DNA from: Actinacidiphila yeochonensis CN732
GTDB lineage: Bacteria > Actinomycetota > Actinomycetes > Streptomycetales > Streptomycetaceae
Assembly: GCF_000745345.1 (NCBI RefSeq)
Contig: NZ_JQNR01000005.1
Coordinates: forward strand, 186,001 to 250,000
Reading direction: 5' to 3'
Length of the DNA: 64,000 nt
Shown: positions 35,973-43,940 of the stretch, one piece after another
Layout: each line of letters opens with the position of its first letter
Numbering within the stretch: the stretch's first letter is position 1
Notes under the pieces: model-generated
Seen by the model: the letters and a program-made list of their open reading frames with translations, nothing else
Database searches by the model: none
What the model was told of the DNA's origin: nothing
Program-made: the position numbers and the translations under genes

Positions 35973-37076
35973 CTAAGCGGCCGGGTAGCGGTCCAGCCAG
36001 GCGGGGCTCGCGCCGACCGGACCGTGGAGAGCGGGCGCCTGGGTCATCTCCATGGCGAAGTCGTCGGCGAGTTGGAGGATGGTGGCGCGCCCTTCGAGTT
36101 CGGCGATCCAGGCAGGCGGCAGGGCGGTCTCGCCGTGCTGCACGCCGAGCAGGTTCCCGCACACCGAGCCGGTGGAGTCGCTGTCCCCTGAGTGATTGAC
36201 CGCGAGCAGCAGGCCGTGCCTGACGTCCTCGGCGACCAGCGCACAGTAGACGCCGATCGCCAGTGCCTCCTCGGCCGTCCGCCCCTCCCCCAGGGACTCC
36301 ACGCGCTGCGGGGACGGCATGCCCTGCCGCACGGCCCCCAGGGCCCTCTGGAGCGCGTCGGTCGTCTCCTGGTGTCCGGGGCGGGCGCCGAGCAGCGCCA
36401 GCGCGTGCTGCACGGCGCCGTCCAGCGCCTCCCCGCGCGCGAGCCCGTGCACGATGACGGCGAAGGCGCCCGCCGCCAGCTGGCCCGTGGGGTGGCCGTG
36501 GGTCTGGGCCGCGCATTCCACGGCGAGTTGGAGGACCAGCTGCGGCTCCCAGCCGACCAGCAGGCCGAAGGGCGCCGAACGGGTGACGCTGCCGCAGCCC
36601 TTGGAGCCCGGGTTCTTGGGCTCCTCAAGGGTGCCCATGCGATCGTCGGACAGTCCGCTCAGGCAGGCCCCGCCGGGCGCCCTGCGGGCGTAGAGCCATT
36701 CCTCCCGGGCCAGCCAGCCGGTGTCCTTGCGGCGCTCGTCGGGCCCCCACTCACTCTGGGTCGCCGCCCAGCGGCGATAGGCCCGGTGCACGTCGGTGGG
36801 CGGGTGCCAGGCGCCGGTGTCGCGGCGTACCTGGGCGCGTATCAGGCCCTCGACGGTGAACAGCGTCATCTGGGTGTCGTCGGTGACGGCGCCACGCCGG
36901 CCGTAGGCGGGCACGAAGTCGGTCAGGCCGTCCGAGCCGTGCGCCTGCCGGATGCCGCCCAGGGAGTCCGATCCGACGCCCGCGCCGAGGGCGTCGCCGA
37001 TCGCTCCACCCAGCAGGCAGCCGCGCACCCTGCTGCGGAAGTCCTGCTGCTGTGCCCGTCCCCAGACAGCGGTCAA
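35973..37076 (-). CDS. ADP-ribosylglycohydrolase family protein (DraG/ARH-like)
   Basis: Encodes 367 residues from TTG, with AAGGGGA about six bases upstream. The family removes ADP-ribose from proteins or small molecules using two Mg ions. Motifs: RGCLLGGAIGDALGAGVG at the N-terminus, AVTDDTQMTLFT (metal ligands T-D-D), KGCGSVTRSAPFGLL in the centre, and C-terminal VNHSGDSDSTGSVCGNLLG with the conserved D-x-D-S/T. All metal-binding positions look intact. It is a lone gene; no ADP-ribosyltransferase was recognised nearby. Confidence 0.9.
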   Translation of the reverse strand: MTAVWGRAQQQDFRSRVRGCLLGGAIGDALGAGVGSDSLGGIRQAHGSDGLTDFVPAYGRRGAVTDDTQMTLFTVEGLIRAQVRRDTGAWHPPTDVHRAYRRWAATQSEWGPDERRKDTGWLAREEWLYARRAPGGACLSGLSDDRMGTLEEPKNPGSKGCGSVTRSAPFGLLVGWEPQLVLQLAVECAAQTHGHPTGQLAAGAFAVIVHGLARGEALDGAVQHALALLGARPGHQETTDALQRALGAVRQGMPSPQRVESLGEGRTAEEALAIGVYCALVAEDVRHGLLLAVNHSGDSDSTGSVCGNLLGVQHGETALPPAWIAELEGRATILQLADDFAMEMTQAPALHGPVGASPAWLDRYPAA

Positions 37077-37400
37077 AGCAGTCCCCTTCGAACATCCCCC
37101 GATCCGAACCCGACGTGCGGCAGCACGATATCCGACGGACCCGTGTGCGGAGGGGCGGCGCCGGTGCGCGGGTGGTCGTCCGCGAGGGACGTCCCTCCCG
37201 CTCTTCCGGCCTGTCTGCCGTTACGGTGCCGCACCCGCCGGGTCCTCGGACAGAGGCGGGTGCGCGTGACTTCCCGCGTCGGCGGCCCCGCGGCCGGCGT
37301 CCGTCGGACTCGCGGCCACCCGGACCGGTCCCGCCACCACCCGGAGGGGTCCGCCGCCCGGAGAGCGCGCGCTCCCGTGGCCCGCGCGCCGGCCGGGTGG
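37077..37400. other. About 320 bp intergenic region
   Basis: Between the ADP-ribosylglycohydrolase start and the end of the phosphodiester glycosidase gene, both on the minus strand. It should contain a promoter and perhaps a terminator. No clear element was identified. Confidence 0.35.
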
Positions 37401-38645
37401 TCAGCGGCCGGCGCTGAGGACGCCGATGGCGTTGGCGACGGGGCGTTCGGCCGTACCGGAGGGGTGGTTGCGCACAGTGGACGCCGGGGCGCCGGGGTTC
37501 CGGGTGACGAGGGTGGTGGAACCGCCCCCGTCGAGGTTGACGGCGTCGTCGGCGCCGGCCCGCCGCATCAGGTCGGCGACCTCGGCGACGGTCAGGCCCG
37601 CGTCGGACTCGGCGTCGCCGTCCAGGGCGAGCAGGTAGAAGGTGCGGCCGTGGTCGCCGTAGCCGGCGGCGGTGCGGGTGGCCGCGGTGGCGGTGTCCAG
37701 GCCGGCGAGCGGGGAGCCGTCGCGCAGGACGGGGAAGCCGCCGACCGCGAAGGTGAACCGGGTCCGGCCGGTGCCCGCGGCAAGGTGCTCGGAGACCTCG
37801 GCGCGGTCGCCGATCCGCAGGCCGCGCAGGGTGTCGGCGCCGGTGTCGCGGCCGACCAGCACCGTGGTGCCGCGGGGGACGGCTCCCGCGCCCGGCGCGG
37901 GCGCGGTGGAGACGACGCGGCCGCCGCGGACGGCGACCTCGTAGGTGTCGGTGGCGCACCCCGCCGCGCGGGAGGTGTCCGAGCCGCACACGGCCCGTTC
38001 CCGTGAGACGTCACCCCAGTCCGAGGTGTAGGCGCCGATGCCGCCCTGGGGCAGCGCGTACTGGTTGTAGCCGGACAGGGGGACGTCGCCGCCACGGGTG
38101 CGGACCCGTCCGGCCAGGGTGAGGGTGTCGAGGCGGGCGCGGCGGTCGATCCCCACGCCGATGACGTCCCGGGTGGTCTCGCCGGGCGGCAGGGCCGGAC
38201 CGAAGCGCTGGGAGTCCGGGACGGCGGCCTTCAGGGCCCGTCCCGCCGCGATCTCGGGGCCGTCGGAGGATCCGGTCGGCGTTACTCCGGGGTGCTCCTC
38301 GCTGATGTTGAAGAAGTCGCCGTTGACGGCTCCCACGGCGCCGGCCGCGTCGGCGAGTTGCGACACCGTGGCGCGGGCGGCCACCGCGCCCGGGGTGAGC
38401 AGGCCGACGCGTACCCGGGGGTCGGAGAGGTCGGCCGTGAGCAGGTATCCGGTCACCGAGCCGTGGGACGCGGTCACCGTGAACTGGGCCAACCGCACTC
38501 CGTGGGCCACCCGCTCCACGTGGCTGAAGGGCAGGCCGCCGGCCGCGCCGGCCGCCGACGCGCCCGCCAGCGTGCCCGCCACCGCCGCGAACGCGGCCGC
38601 CACCGCGCCGCCGATCCGCGCCCGCGTCCTGGTGCGACTGTCCAC
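37401..38645 (-). CDS. Secreted phosphodiester glycosidase family protein (NAGPA-like, PF09992)
   Basis: Encodes 414 residues from GTG, with AGAGGGGGG upstream. The N-terminus is a Sec signal peptide: RTRTRARIGG, the hydrophobic AVAAAFAAVAGTLAGASAAGA, then a probable cleavage after AGA. The mature part has GAVNGDFFNISEEHPGVTPTG and, near the end, DDAVNLDGGGSTTLV, both typical of phosphodiester glycosidase domains related to the mammalian uncovering enzyme. Bacterial members are exported and thought to act on surface or cell-wall sugars; the substrate is unknown. Two cysteines in AVCGSDTSRAAGCATD may form a disulfide. Confidence 0.87.
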   Translation of the reverse strand: MDSRTRTRARIGGAVAAAFAAVAGTLAGASAAGAAGGLPFSHVERVAHGVRLAQFTVTASHGSVTGYLLTADLSDPRVRVGLLTPGAVAARATVSQLADAAGAVGAVNGDFFNISEEHPGVTPTGSSDGPEIAAGRALKAAVPDSQRFGPALPPGETTRDVIGVGIDRRARLDTLTLAGRVRTRGGDVPLSGYNQYALPQGGIGAYTSDWGDVSRERAVCGSDTSRAAGCATDTYEVAVRGGRVVSTAPAPGAGAVPRGTTVLVGRDTGADTLRGLRIGDRAEVSEHLAAGTGRTRFTFAVGGFPVLRDGSPLAGLDTATAATRTAAGYGDHGRTFYLLALDGDAESDAGLTVAEVADLMRRAGADDAVNLDGGGSTTLVTRNPGAPASTVRNHPSGTAERPVANAIGVLSAGR

Positions 38646-38831
38646 GGTCCCCCCTCTGTCCCTCAACTCTCCTTCTGACAGGAGGACTTCACCAGCCCTG
38701 ACGAGACCAGCGCCATCCCGGCGCGGTAACCGGCGGTGGCGGAAAGGTGAATTCACCCGCGTGGCACATCTGCCCAGCTGCCGAGCCGGGTGATCCGGCC
38801 GAGCCGGACGGCGCCTTCCGCTCCGCCCCGG

Positions 38832-39773
38832 TCACCCGCTGACGTGGATCGGCAGCAGGGTCCGCCACACCGCGTTCTCGACCCCGTGCACGGCCGCGAT
38901 CCAGCCGACGTTCTCCTCGTCCGTGCCCAGGCGGACGGCCTGGGCGAGCTCGTCGAGCACCTCGCCGAGGTCGGCGTGGGACATGGCCGGCTCCAGCCGG
39001 CCGTCGGCGCCCCCGTCGTCGTGGTAGCGCTGGTAGGCGCGGGCGCCGCGGAGGACGCCGACCGGACGCCACTGCTGGGCGAGCCGCCACACCGGCTCAC
39101 CACCGATCCGGATGCCGTCGGCCTCGACCACCTCGGCGCGGGTGCGGTCGACCACGAGGGGCGTCCAGGCGTCGGTGCCCGTCAACACCATCGCGGGAGC
39201 GCAGGTGCGCACGGCCCGGTCGAGCGACGCGGGGGCCCGGCCGGTCTGGACGAGCGGCACGGCGGCCATGCCGGCGTACAGGCAGTCCAGCAGGGCGCCC
39301 GCGAAGTCGGCGCCCTGCGGGTAGACCAGCAGGACCCGGCTGCCGGGCTGGAGGGTCCGGCCGAGGCGGGCGGCGACGGCGCGGGCCCGGCGGTCCAGTT
39401 CGGCGTAGCTGCGGCCTTCGGAGTCCGCGGCCGCCGGTCCGGGGAAGGGCAGGACGGGCACCTGCTGCGGGTGGCGTTCGGCGTGCAGACGCAGCCTCGG
39501 GCCGAGCAGCCGCCCCGCGCCGCCCTGGGCGGTGCGCGCCCCACCACCCCCGCCGCCGCCTCTGCCGCGCCGGGGACGGGGGCGGCTGTGGCGGCCGCCG
39601 GTCACCACGTCCTGCCGGGAGGGTGCGGCCGCCAGGAGCCGCGGCCCCTCGGCGGGCGCGGCCGGGGACGGCGAGGGGAGGCGGAACTCGACGTCGGACA
39701 AGGGGGATTCTTCCCGGCTGAACCAGCCGGAAACAACCGTATCGGGTGAATCACCCACGCACCACGTACACAT
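38832..39773 (-). CDS. Truncated, degenerate fatty-acyl-AMP ligase-like protein
   Basis: Encodes 313 residues from ATG 39773, preceded by GGGGA. TTG 39701 (289 residues) is an alternative start. The middle resembles the N-terminal subdomain of fatty-acyl-AMP ligases: SYAELDRRARAVAARLGRTL, SRVLLVYPQGADFAGALLDCLYAGMAAVPL and APAMVLTGTDAW. Full-length FAALs run to about 550-600 residues. Where the P-loop (YTSGSTG-x-PKGV) is expected I read AYQRYHDDGGADGRLEPAMSHADL. The SHADL that normally follows is kept, and the protein ends in GWIAAVHGVENAVWRTLLPIHVSG, at the place of the family's WLPxxHDMGLIG. It cannot form a normal adenylating site. It is divergent from afsR with a shared 303 bp promoter region. 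Confidence 0.72.
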   Translation of the reverse strand: MCTWCVGDSPDTVVSGWFSREESPLSDVEFRLPSPSPAAPAEGPRLLAAAPSRQDVVTGGRHSRPRPRRGRGGGGGGGARTAQGGAGRLLGPRLRLHAERHPQQVPVLPFPGPAAADSEGRSYAELDRRARAVAARLGRTLQPGSRVLLVYPQGADFAGALLDCLYAGMAAVPLVQTGRAPASLDRAVRTCAPAMVLTGTDAWTPLVVDRTRAEVVEADGIRIGGEPVWRLAQQWRPVGVLRGARAYQRYHDDGGADGRLEPAMSHADLGEVLDELAQAVRLGTDEENVGWIAAVHGVENAVWRTLLPIHVSG

Positions 39774-40076
39774 CGTGTCCCCGTCACCCCGCTCGGCGCG
39801 ATCCGCACGCCGACATCCGACTTCCCCACACAGCACAACCTCCGCGCGACGCTTGACGGAAACCTCGTGTCGAGCCCGACTCCGGGCTGCGAAACCCCGA
39901 TCGGAGCCATGCACGGGGTGACCCGGGCCGCCCGACACGGCAGACTGGCTCCGCGGCATCGAATCCACGGTTCCGCAGGCCATACGGAAGACTGTTCCGT
40001 CCAGCGATGAACGATCGATATACGCGCACGGGCCAGCGTCGCGCGACCCGCCCACGGGCGCATCAGGGGGCACGGA
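39774..40076. other. Divergent promoter region of afsR and the FAAL-like gene
   Basis: About 300 bp with lower GC than its surroundings, as expected for promoters. AGGGGG lies six bases before the afsR ATG. No palindromic operator was singled out. Confidence 0.4.
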
Positions 40077-43016
40077 ATGGAGACCACGGAGCTGGGAGCG
40101 GATCTTCGGTTCGCCGTCCTCGGCCCGGTACGGGCCTGGCGCGGGGACCAGGTGATCCGGACGGGGTCCCCCCAGCAGCGCGCCCTGCTCGCGGCACTGC
40201 TGCTGCGCGGCGGGCGGACCGCGACCGCCCCGGAACTCCTTGACGCCCTGTGGGGCGAGAACCCGCCCAACACCGCGCTGGCCGCGCTGCGTTCGTACGC
40301 CTTCCGGCTGCGCAAGGCGCTCGGCCCCGGCTGCCTGGTCACCGACTCCGGCGGCTACTCGCTGCGGTTCGCGCCGGACGCCCTGGACTGCGCGGTCGTC
40401 GAGCGGCTGGCTGCCGAGGCCGAGCAGGTGCGCCCCGCCGACCTGCACCGGGCCAGGGAACTGCTGGTGCAGGCGCTGGACATGTGGCACGGCGAGCCGC
40501 TGGCCGGACTGCCCGGCCCGTACGCCGGCACGCAGCGGGTGCGGCTGGCCGAGTGGCACATCGGGCTCACCGAGATCCGCCTCGAACTGGACCTGGAACT
40601 GGGCGCCCACGCCGAAGCCGTCTCGGAGCTGACGGCGCTGTCCGCCGACCACCCGCTGCGCGAACGCCTGCGCGCCCTGCTCATGACCGCCCTGTACCGC
40701 AGCGGACGGCAGGCGGAGGCCCTCGGCGTCTACGCCGACACCCGGCGGCTGCTCAGCGAGGAGCTGGGCATCGACCCGGGCGCCGAGCTCGCCGACCTGC
40801 ACCAGCGCATCCTGCGCGCCGACCCGGACCTGGCCGCTCCGACCGTCGACTCCCCCGCCGCCGCCGAGTTCGCCCGCCCTGCGCAACTGCCGGCCACCGT
40901 GCCCGACTTCACCGGCCGCGAGGAGGAGATAGCCGACCTGGGCCGACAGATATCCGAGGCGGCCAGGAGCGGTTCGGCCGGCGGCGTGATGGCGGTGTCG
41001 GCCGTCGCCGGCATCGGAGGCGTGGGGAAGACCACCCTGGCCGTCCACGTCGCCCACACCCTGCGGGACGAGTTCCCCGACGGCCAGCTGTACGTCGACC
41101 TGCAGGGGACCGAACCGCGCCCGGCCGAACCCGAGGCGGTCCTCGGCGGCTTCCTGCGCGCCCTGGGGGTGCCGACCTCCGCCGTCCCGGACTCGCTGGC
41201 CGAGCGGGCCGCTCTCTTCCGGTCGAGTCTGGACGGACGGCGGGTGCTGGCGCTGCTCGACAACGCCCACGACGCCGCTCAGATACGCCAGTTGCTGCCC
41301 GGCACCCCGGGGTGCGCGGCCCTGGTCACCAGCCGGATGCGGATGGTCGACCTGGAGGGCGCCCATCTGGTCGACCTGGACGTCATGTCGCCCGAGGAGG
41401 CGCTGCTGCTCTTCACCCGGATCGTCGGCGAGGAGCGGGTGCACAGCGAACGGCAGGCCGCCCTTGCCGTCGTGGGTGCCTGCGGCTTCCTCCCGCTGGC
41501 CATCCGCATCGCCGCCGCCCGGCTGGCCGCCCGGCGCACCTGGACCGTGTCCGTGCTGGCCCGCAAACTGGCCGACCAGCGCCGCCGCCTGGACGAACTG
41601 CGGGCGGGCGACCTCGGCGTCAAGGCCACCTTCGCCCTCGGCTACGGACATCTGTCGGCGGCCCAGGCACGCGCCTTCCGGCTGCTGTCGCTGCCGGAGG
41701 GCCCCGACATATCGCTCGACGCGGCCGCCGCGGTGCTGGGCCTGGACCCCTACGCCACCGAGGAGCTGCTGGAGGCGCTGGTCGACATCAGCCTCATCGA
41801 GTCGACCGCGCCGGCCCGCTACCGCTTCCACGACCTGCTGCGGCTGTACGCGCGCGAGTGCGCCGAGCACGACGAGACGCCGGCCGAGCGGTGCTCGGCA
41901 CAGTCCCGGCTGCTGGACTTCTACCTGGCCACGGCGGTCGGCGTCTACGCCTGGGAGAACCCGGCCGACCGCGTCCTGGACCACCTGGCGGCCACCGACC
42001 GGCCCGGCCTCGCCTTCGACACCGGCGAGGAGGCCCTGGAATGGCTGTACTGCGAGGCGCAGAACCTGCTGGCGGCCGTGGAGCACTCGGCCGACGGGGG
42101 ATGCGGGGGCCGGACCCGGCGGGCGGTGGACCTGCTGCTCGCGGTGTGGGACCTGATGGAGTCCGGTATCCACGCAGGCCAGTACGAATCAGCGGCGCGG
42201 GCGCTGGTGGCCGTCTCCCACGCCCGCGCGAACGCCCTCGTGGAGGGGCGGTCGCGCCTCCTGGTGGCCCAACTCCTCAGGATGACCGGCCGCTTCACGG
42301 AGGCCGACGAGGAGGCACGGCGCGCCATGGTCGCCGGCACGGCCGCCGAGGACCCGGTGACGTGCAGCTACGCGCCGAACCTGCGCGGCATCATCGCGCA
42401 CAAGGACCGGCGCTACGAGGAGTGCTCGGCCTTGCACACGGCGGCGCTGGACGCCTTCCGCGCCGACGGCAACAGCTACGGCGAGGGCGCGGCGCTCAGC
42501 AACCTGTCGTGGGCCCAGCTGAGCCTCGGGGACGGCGAGGGGGCCGTGGCCACCAGCCGCGCGGCGGTGGCGATCTACCGCGAGCTGGGGGCGGGCTTCC
42601 GGCTGGGCAACGCGCTGTACGCCCTGAGCATCCCGCTGACCGCCGTGGGCCTGCTGGAGGAGGCGCAGGCCGGCCTCACCGAGGCCCTGCAGGTCTTCCG
42701 CGACGCCCGGCAGCAGTTCTGGGAGGGCATGACCCTCTACCGCCTGGCGACGGTGCACCTGGCGGCCGGACGGTGGCGGCAGGCCGCGGCCCACGTCGAG
42801 CAGAGCCTGGTGATCCTGCGCGAGGTGGGCGGGGAGTGGCGCACGGCCAACGCGCTGACGGTGCTGGGCCGCGCGCTGGTCGAGATGGGCCAGCGGGTAC
42901 GCGCCGTGGCGTGCTGGAACGACGCGCTGGGCCTCTTCACGGCGCTGGGTTCGCCCGAGGCCGAGGACGTACGGCTGCTGCTGGCACCCGGCGGGACGGC
43001 CGCGGCAGCCGGCTGA
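40077..43016 (+). CDS. afsR: AfsR: SARP-NB-ARC-TPR global regulator
   Basis: Encodes 979 residues, close to the roughly 990 of S. coelicolor AfsR. An OmpR-type winged helix and bacterial transcriptional activation domain fill residues ~10-255 (LRFAVLGPVRAWRG, SPQQRALLAALLLRGG, then ARELLVQALDMWHGEPLAG and EELGIDPGAELADLHQRIL). The NB-ARC ATPase has its P-loop GIGGVGKTTL at about 312-321. Tetratricopeptide repeats occupy the last third. In S. coelicolor AfsR is phosphorylated by AfsK and activates afsS, raising antibiotic production. The order afsR, afsS, membrane gene, afsK supports the name. A large open frame on the opposite strand is a shadow. Confidence 0.93.
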   Translation: METTELGADLRFAVLGPVRAWRGDQVIRTGSPQQRALLAALLLRGGRTATAPELLDALWGENPPNTALAALRSYAFRLRKALGPGCLVTDSGGYSLRFAPDALDCAVVERLAAEAEQVRPADLHRARELLVQALDMWHGEPLAGLPGPYAGTQRVRLAEWHIGLTEIRLELDLELGAHAEAVSELTALSADHPLRERLRALLMTALYRSGRQAEALGVYADTRRLLSEELGIDPGAELADLHQRILRADPDLAAPTVDSPAAAEFARPAQLPATVPDFTGREEEIADLGRQISEAARSGSAGGVMAVSAVAGIGGVGKTTLAVHVAHTLRDEFPDGQLYVDLQGTEPRPAEPEAVLGGFLRALGVPTSAVPDSLAERAALFRSSLDGRRVLALLDNAHDAAQIRQLLPGTPGCAALVTSRMRMVDLEGAHLVDLDVMSPEEALLLFTRIVGEERVHSERQAALAVVGACGFLPLAIRIAAARLAARRTWTVSVLARKLADQRRRLDELRAGDLGVKATFALGYGHLSAAQARAFRLLSLPEGPDISLDAAAAVLGLDPYATEELLEALVDISLIESTAPARYRFHDLLRLYARECAEHDETPAERCSAQSRLLDFYLATAVGVYAWENPADRVLDHLAATDRPGLAFDTGEEALEWLYCEAQNLLAAVEHSADGGCGGRTRRAVDLLLAVWDLMESGIHAGQYESAARALVAVSHARANALVEGRSRLLVAQLLRMTGRFTEADEEARRAMVAGTAAEDPVTCSYAPNLRGIIAHKDRRYEECSALHTAALDAFRADGNSYGEGAALSNLSWAQLSLGDGEGAVATSRAAVAIYRELGAGFRLGNALYALSIPLTAVGLLEEAQAGLTEALQVFRDARQQFWEGMTLYRLATVHLAAGRWRQAAAHVEQSLVILREVGGEWRTANALTVLGRALVEMGQRVRAVACWNDALGLFTALGSPEAEDVRLLLAPGGTAAAAG

Positions 43017-43069
43017 CCTCGGGGGACGCCGCGCGGCAACAGGACCGTAAGGCCGCGCACGGAGAACGT

Positions 43070-43101
43070 TTATCGGTTGATTATCGCGGCCTGCCACGAT
43101 T
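43070..43101 (+). promoter_or_regulatory. Predicted AfsR (SARP) direct repeat and -10 of the afsS promoter
   Basis: TTATCGG (43070-43076) and TTATCGC (43081-43087) are heptamers spaced exactly 11 bp start to start, one helical turn. A -10-like ACGATT begins 8 bp after the second (43096-43101). SARP regulators bind such heptamer repeats over the -35 region, with the last repeat about 8 bp from the -10. The position, 98 bp upstream of the afsS start and right after afsR, fits AfsR control of afsS. Confidence 0.6.
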
Positions 43102-43118
43102 TCATCGCCCCATCAAGG

Positions 43119-43157
43119 CCCCACCCGGTGGTACACGGGGGTTGTCACCGGGTGGGG
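43119..43157 (+). promoter_or_regulatory. Leader hairpin upstream of afsS
   Basis: Perfect 12-bp inverted repeat CCCCACCCGGTG / CACCGGGTGGGG with a 15-base loop, between the predicted afsS promoter and its ribosome binding site (AGGAG at 43187-43191). In an afsS transcript it would be a stable 5' leader stem-loop. For read-through from afsR it could serve as a terminator. Which role applies cannot be told from sequence. Confidence 0.55.
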
Positions 43158-43198
43158 CGTCAGCACCTTCGCGAACGGCACCACACAGGAGCAGCCCT

Positions 43199-43396
43199 AT
43201 GAGCACTGAGAAGCAGTCCGAGTCCGTCGCGGCCGCTCCTGCGGCCGAGACCGACCACACCTCGTCGCACCACGGCCACGTCACCGAGGCCGAGCCGGTT
43301 GCCGCCGAGACCACGGTGACCGAGGCGGCCGCGACCACCCAGTCGGGCGGCATCAAGCCGCTCAACCAGTTCAACGACTCCGCGCCCAAGGGCTGA
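43199..43396 (+). CDS. afsS: AfsS-like small sigma-factor-like protein
   Basis: Encodes 65 residues from MSTEKQSESVAAAPAAETDH, with AGGAG about seven bases upstream. It is hydrophilic and rich in Thr, Ala, Glu, Ser and His, with HTSSHHGHVTE in the middle and a distinct tail GGIKPLNQFNDSAPKG. Size, composition and position directly after afsR match AfsS of S. coelicolor (63 residues), annotated as sigma-like, which carries repeats of a T-x-D-N-H type. Here the repeats are poorly kept; NQF and DHT are the closest traces. AfsS raises antibiotic production by an unclear mechanism. The call rests on position more than sequence. Confidence 0.72.
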   Translation: MSTEKQSESVAAAPAAETDHTSSHHGHVTEAEPVAAETTVTEAAATTQSGGIKPLNQFNDSAPKG

Positions 43397-43510
43397 TCCG
43401 CACCCGGCTCCGCACCGCGGGGCGGTGCCGTCAGGACGCGAGACCACCTGCCGTGGGGGCGGCGGGCGGCGGGCGCGACACCGGCGGACATCGCAGGCGG
43501 AGGAGCTGAC

Positions 43511-43636
43511 GGGGGGGACGGGGGACCAGGGGGACGGGGGATGGACCGCGGAGGTCGCCGATGGGGGTCGGCGGCCGCCGGGGAGGGGGAACGGGGGAAA
43601 CAGGGGGAACGGGGGAAGCGGGGGGAACGGGGGTCC
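43511..43636 (+). repeat. G-tract cluster with G-quadruplex potential
   Basis: Two groups of G-runs of 4-7 separated by short A/C-containing linkers (43511-43540 and 43580-43633), the second being nearly periodic (GGGGGAAC, GGGGGAAACA and similar). Each group alone has at least four G4-or-longer tracts on the + strand. It lies in the gap after afsS. Confidence 0.8.
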
Positions 43637-43734
43637 GGAGGGCAACGGCGGGCTGGCTCAGGGGGCCGGCTCACCTCCGGGCGACGGCCGGCCACAGCGC
43701 GGAGGGGGCGCTGTGGTCGGCCGTCGGCGTTCCC

Positions 43735-43797
43735 GGACGTTCGGGTTCGTGATCGTCGGGGTCCCTGATCGTTCGGGTCCGTGATCGTTCGGGTTCC
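43735..43797 (+). repeat. 16-bp tandem repeat, about four copies
   Basis: Units close to TGATCGTTCGGGTCCG at 43750-43765, 43766-43781 and 43782-43797, preceded by a 15-base partial copy from 43735. Copies differ by one to three bases. They lie 145-200 bp upstream of the small membrane protein gene. Confidence 0.8.
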
Positions 43798-43940
43798 CGC
43801 ACGTTCGCCCGTCCGCCGTCCCCCGGGCGGGCGCCCGGGAGGAGGGCGGCAGGAGGACGAGGCCCGCCTGGCACACCTGAGACACCGGGCGTAGCGTCGG
43901 CCCCGAGGGGGTCGTGCGAGCGAGGCGGTGTCATCCCCCG

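Larger units (their letters stand above)
43397..43940. other. About 540 bp gap after afsS, rich in repeats
   Basis: Holds no supportable gene. It contains the G-tract cluster and a 16-bp tandem array (see separate entries). A minus-strand open frame across it is almost all Pro, Arg and Ser and is rejected as non-coding. Confidence 0.5.

Noticed and set aside
38832..42173. 1113-codon minus-strand open frame across afsR
   Set aside because: Most of it is antisense to afsR. Only the 3' part contains the FAAL-like protein, which has its own start with a GGGGA site.
43199..43396. RiPP precursor peptide
   Set aside because: No modification enzymes, protease or Cys/Ser-rich core are nearby, and the position after afsR fits AfsS better.
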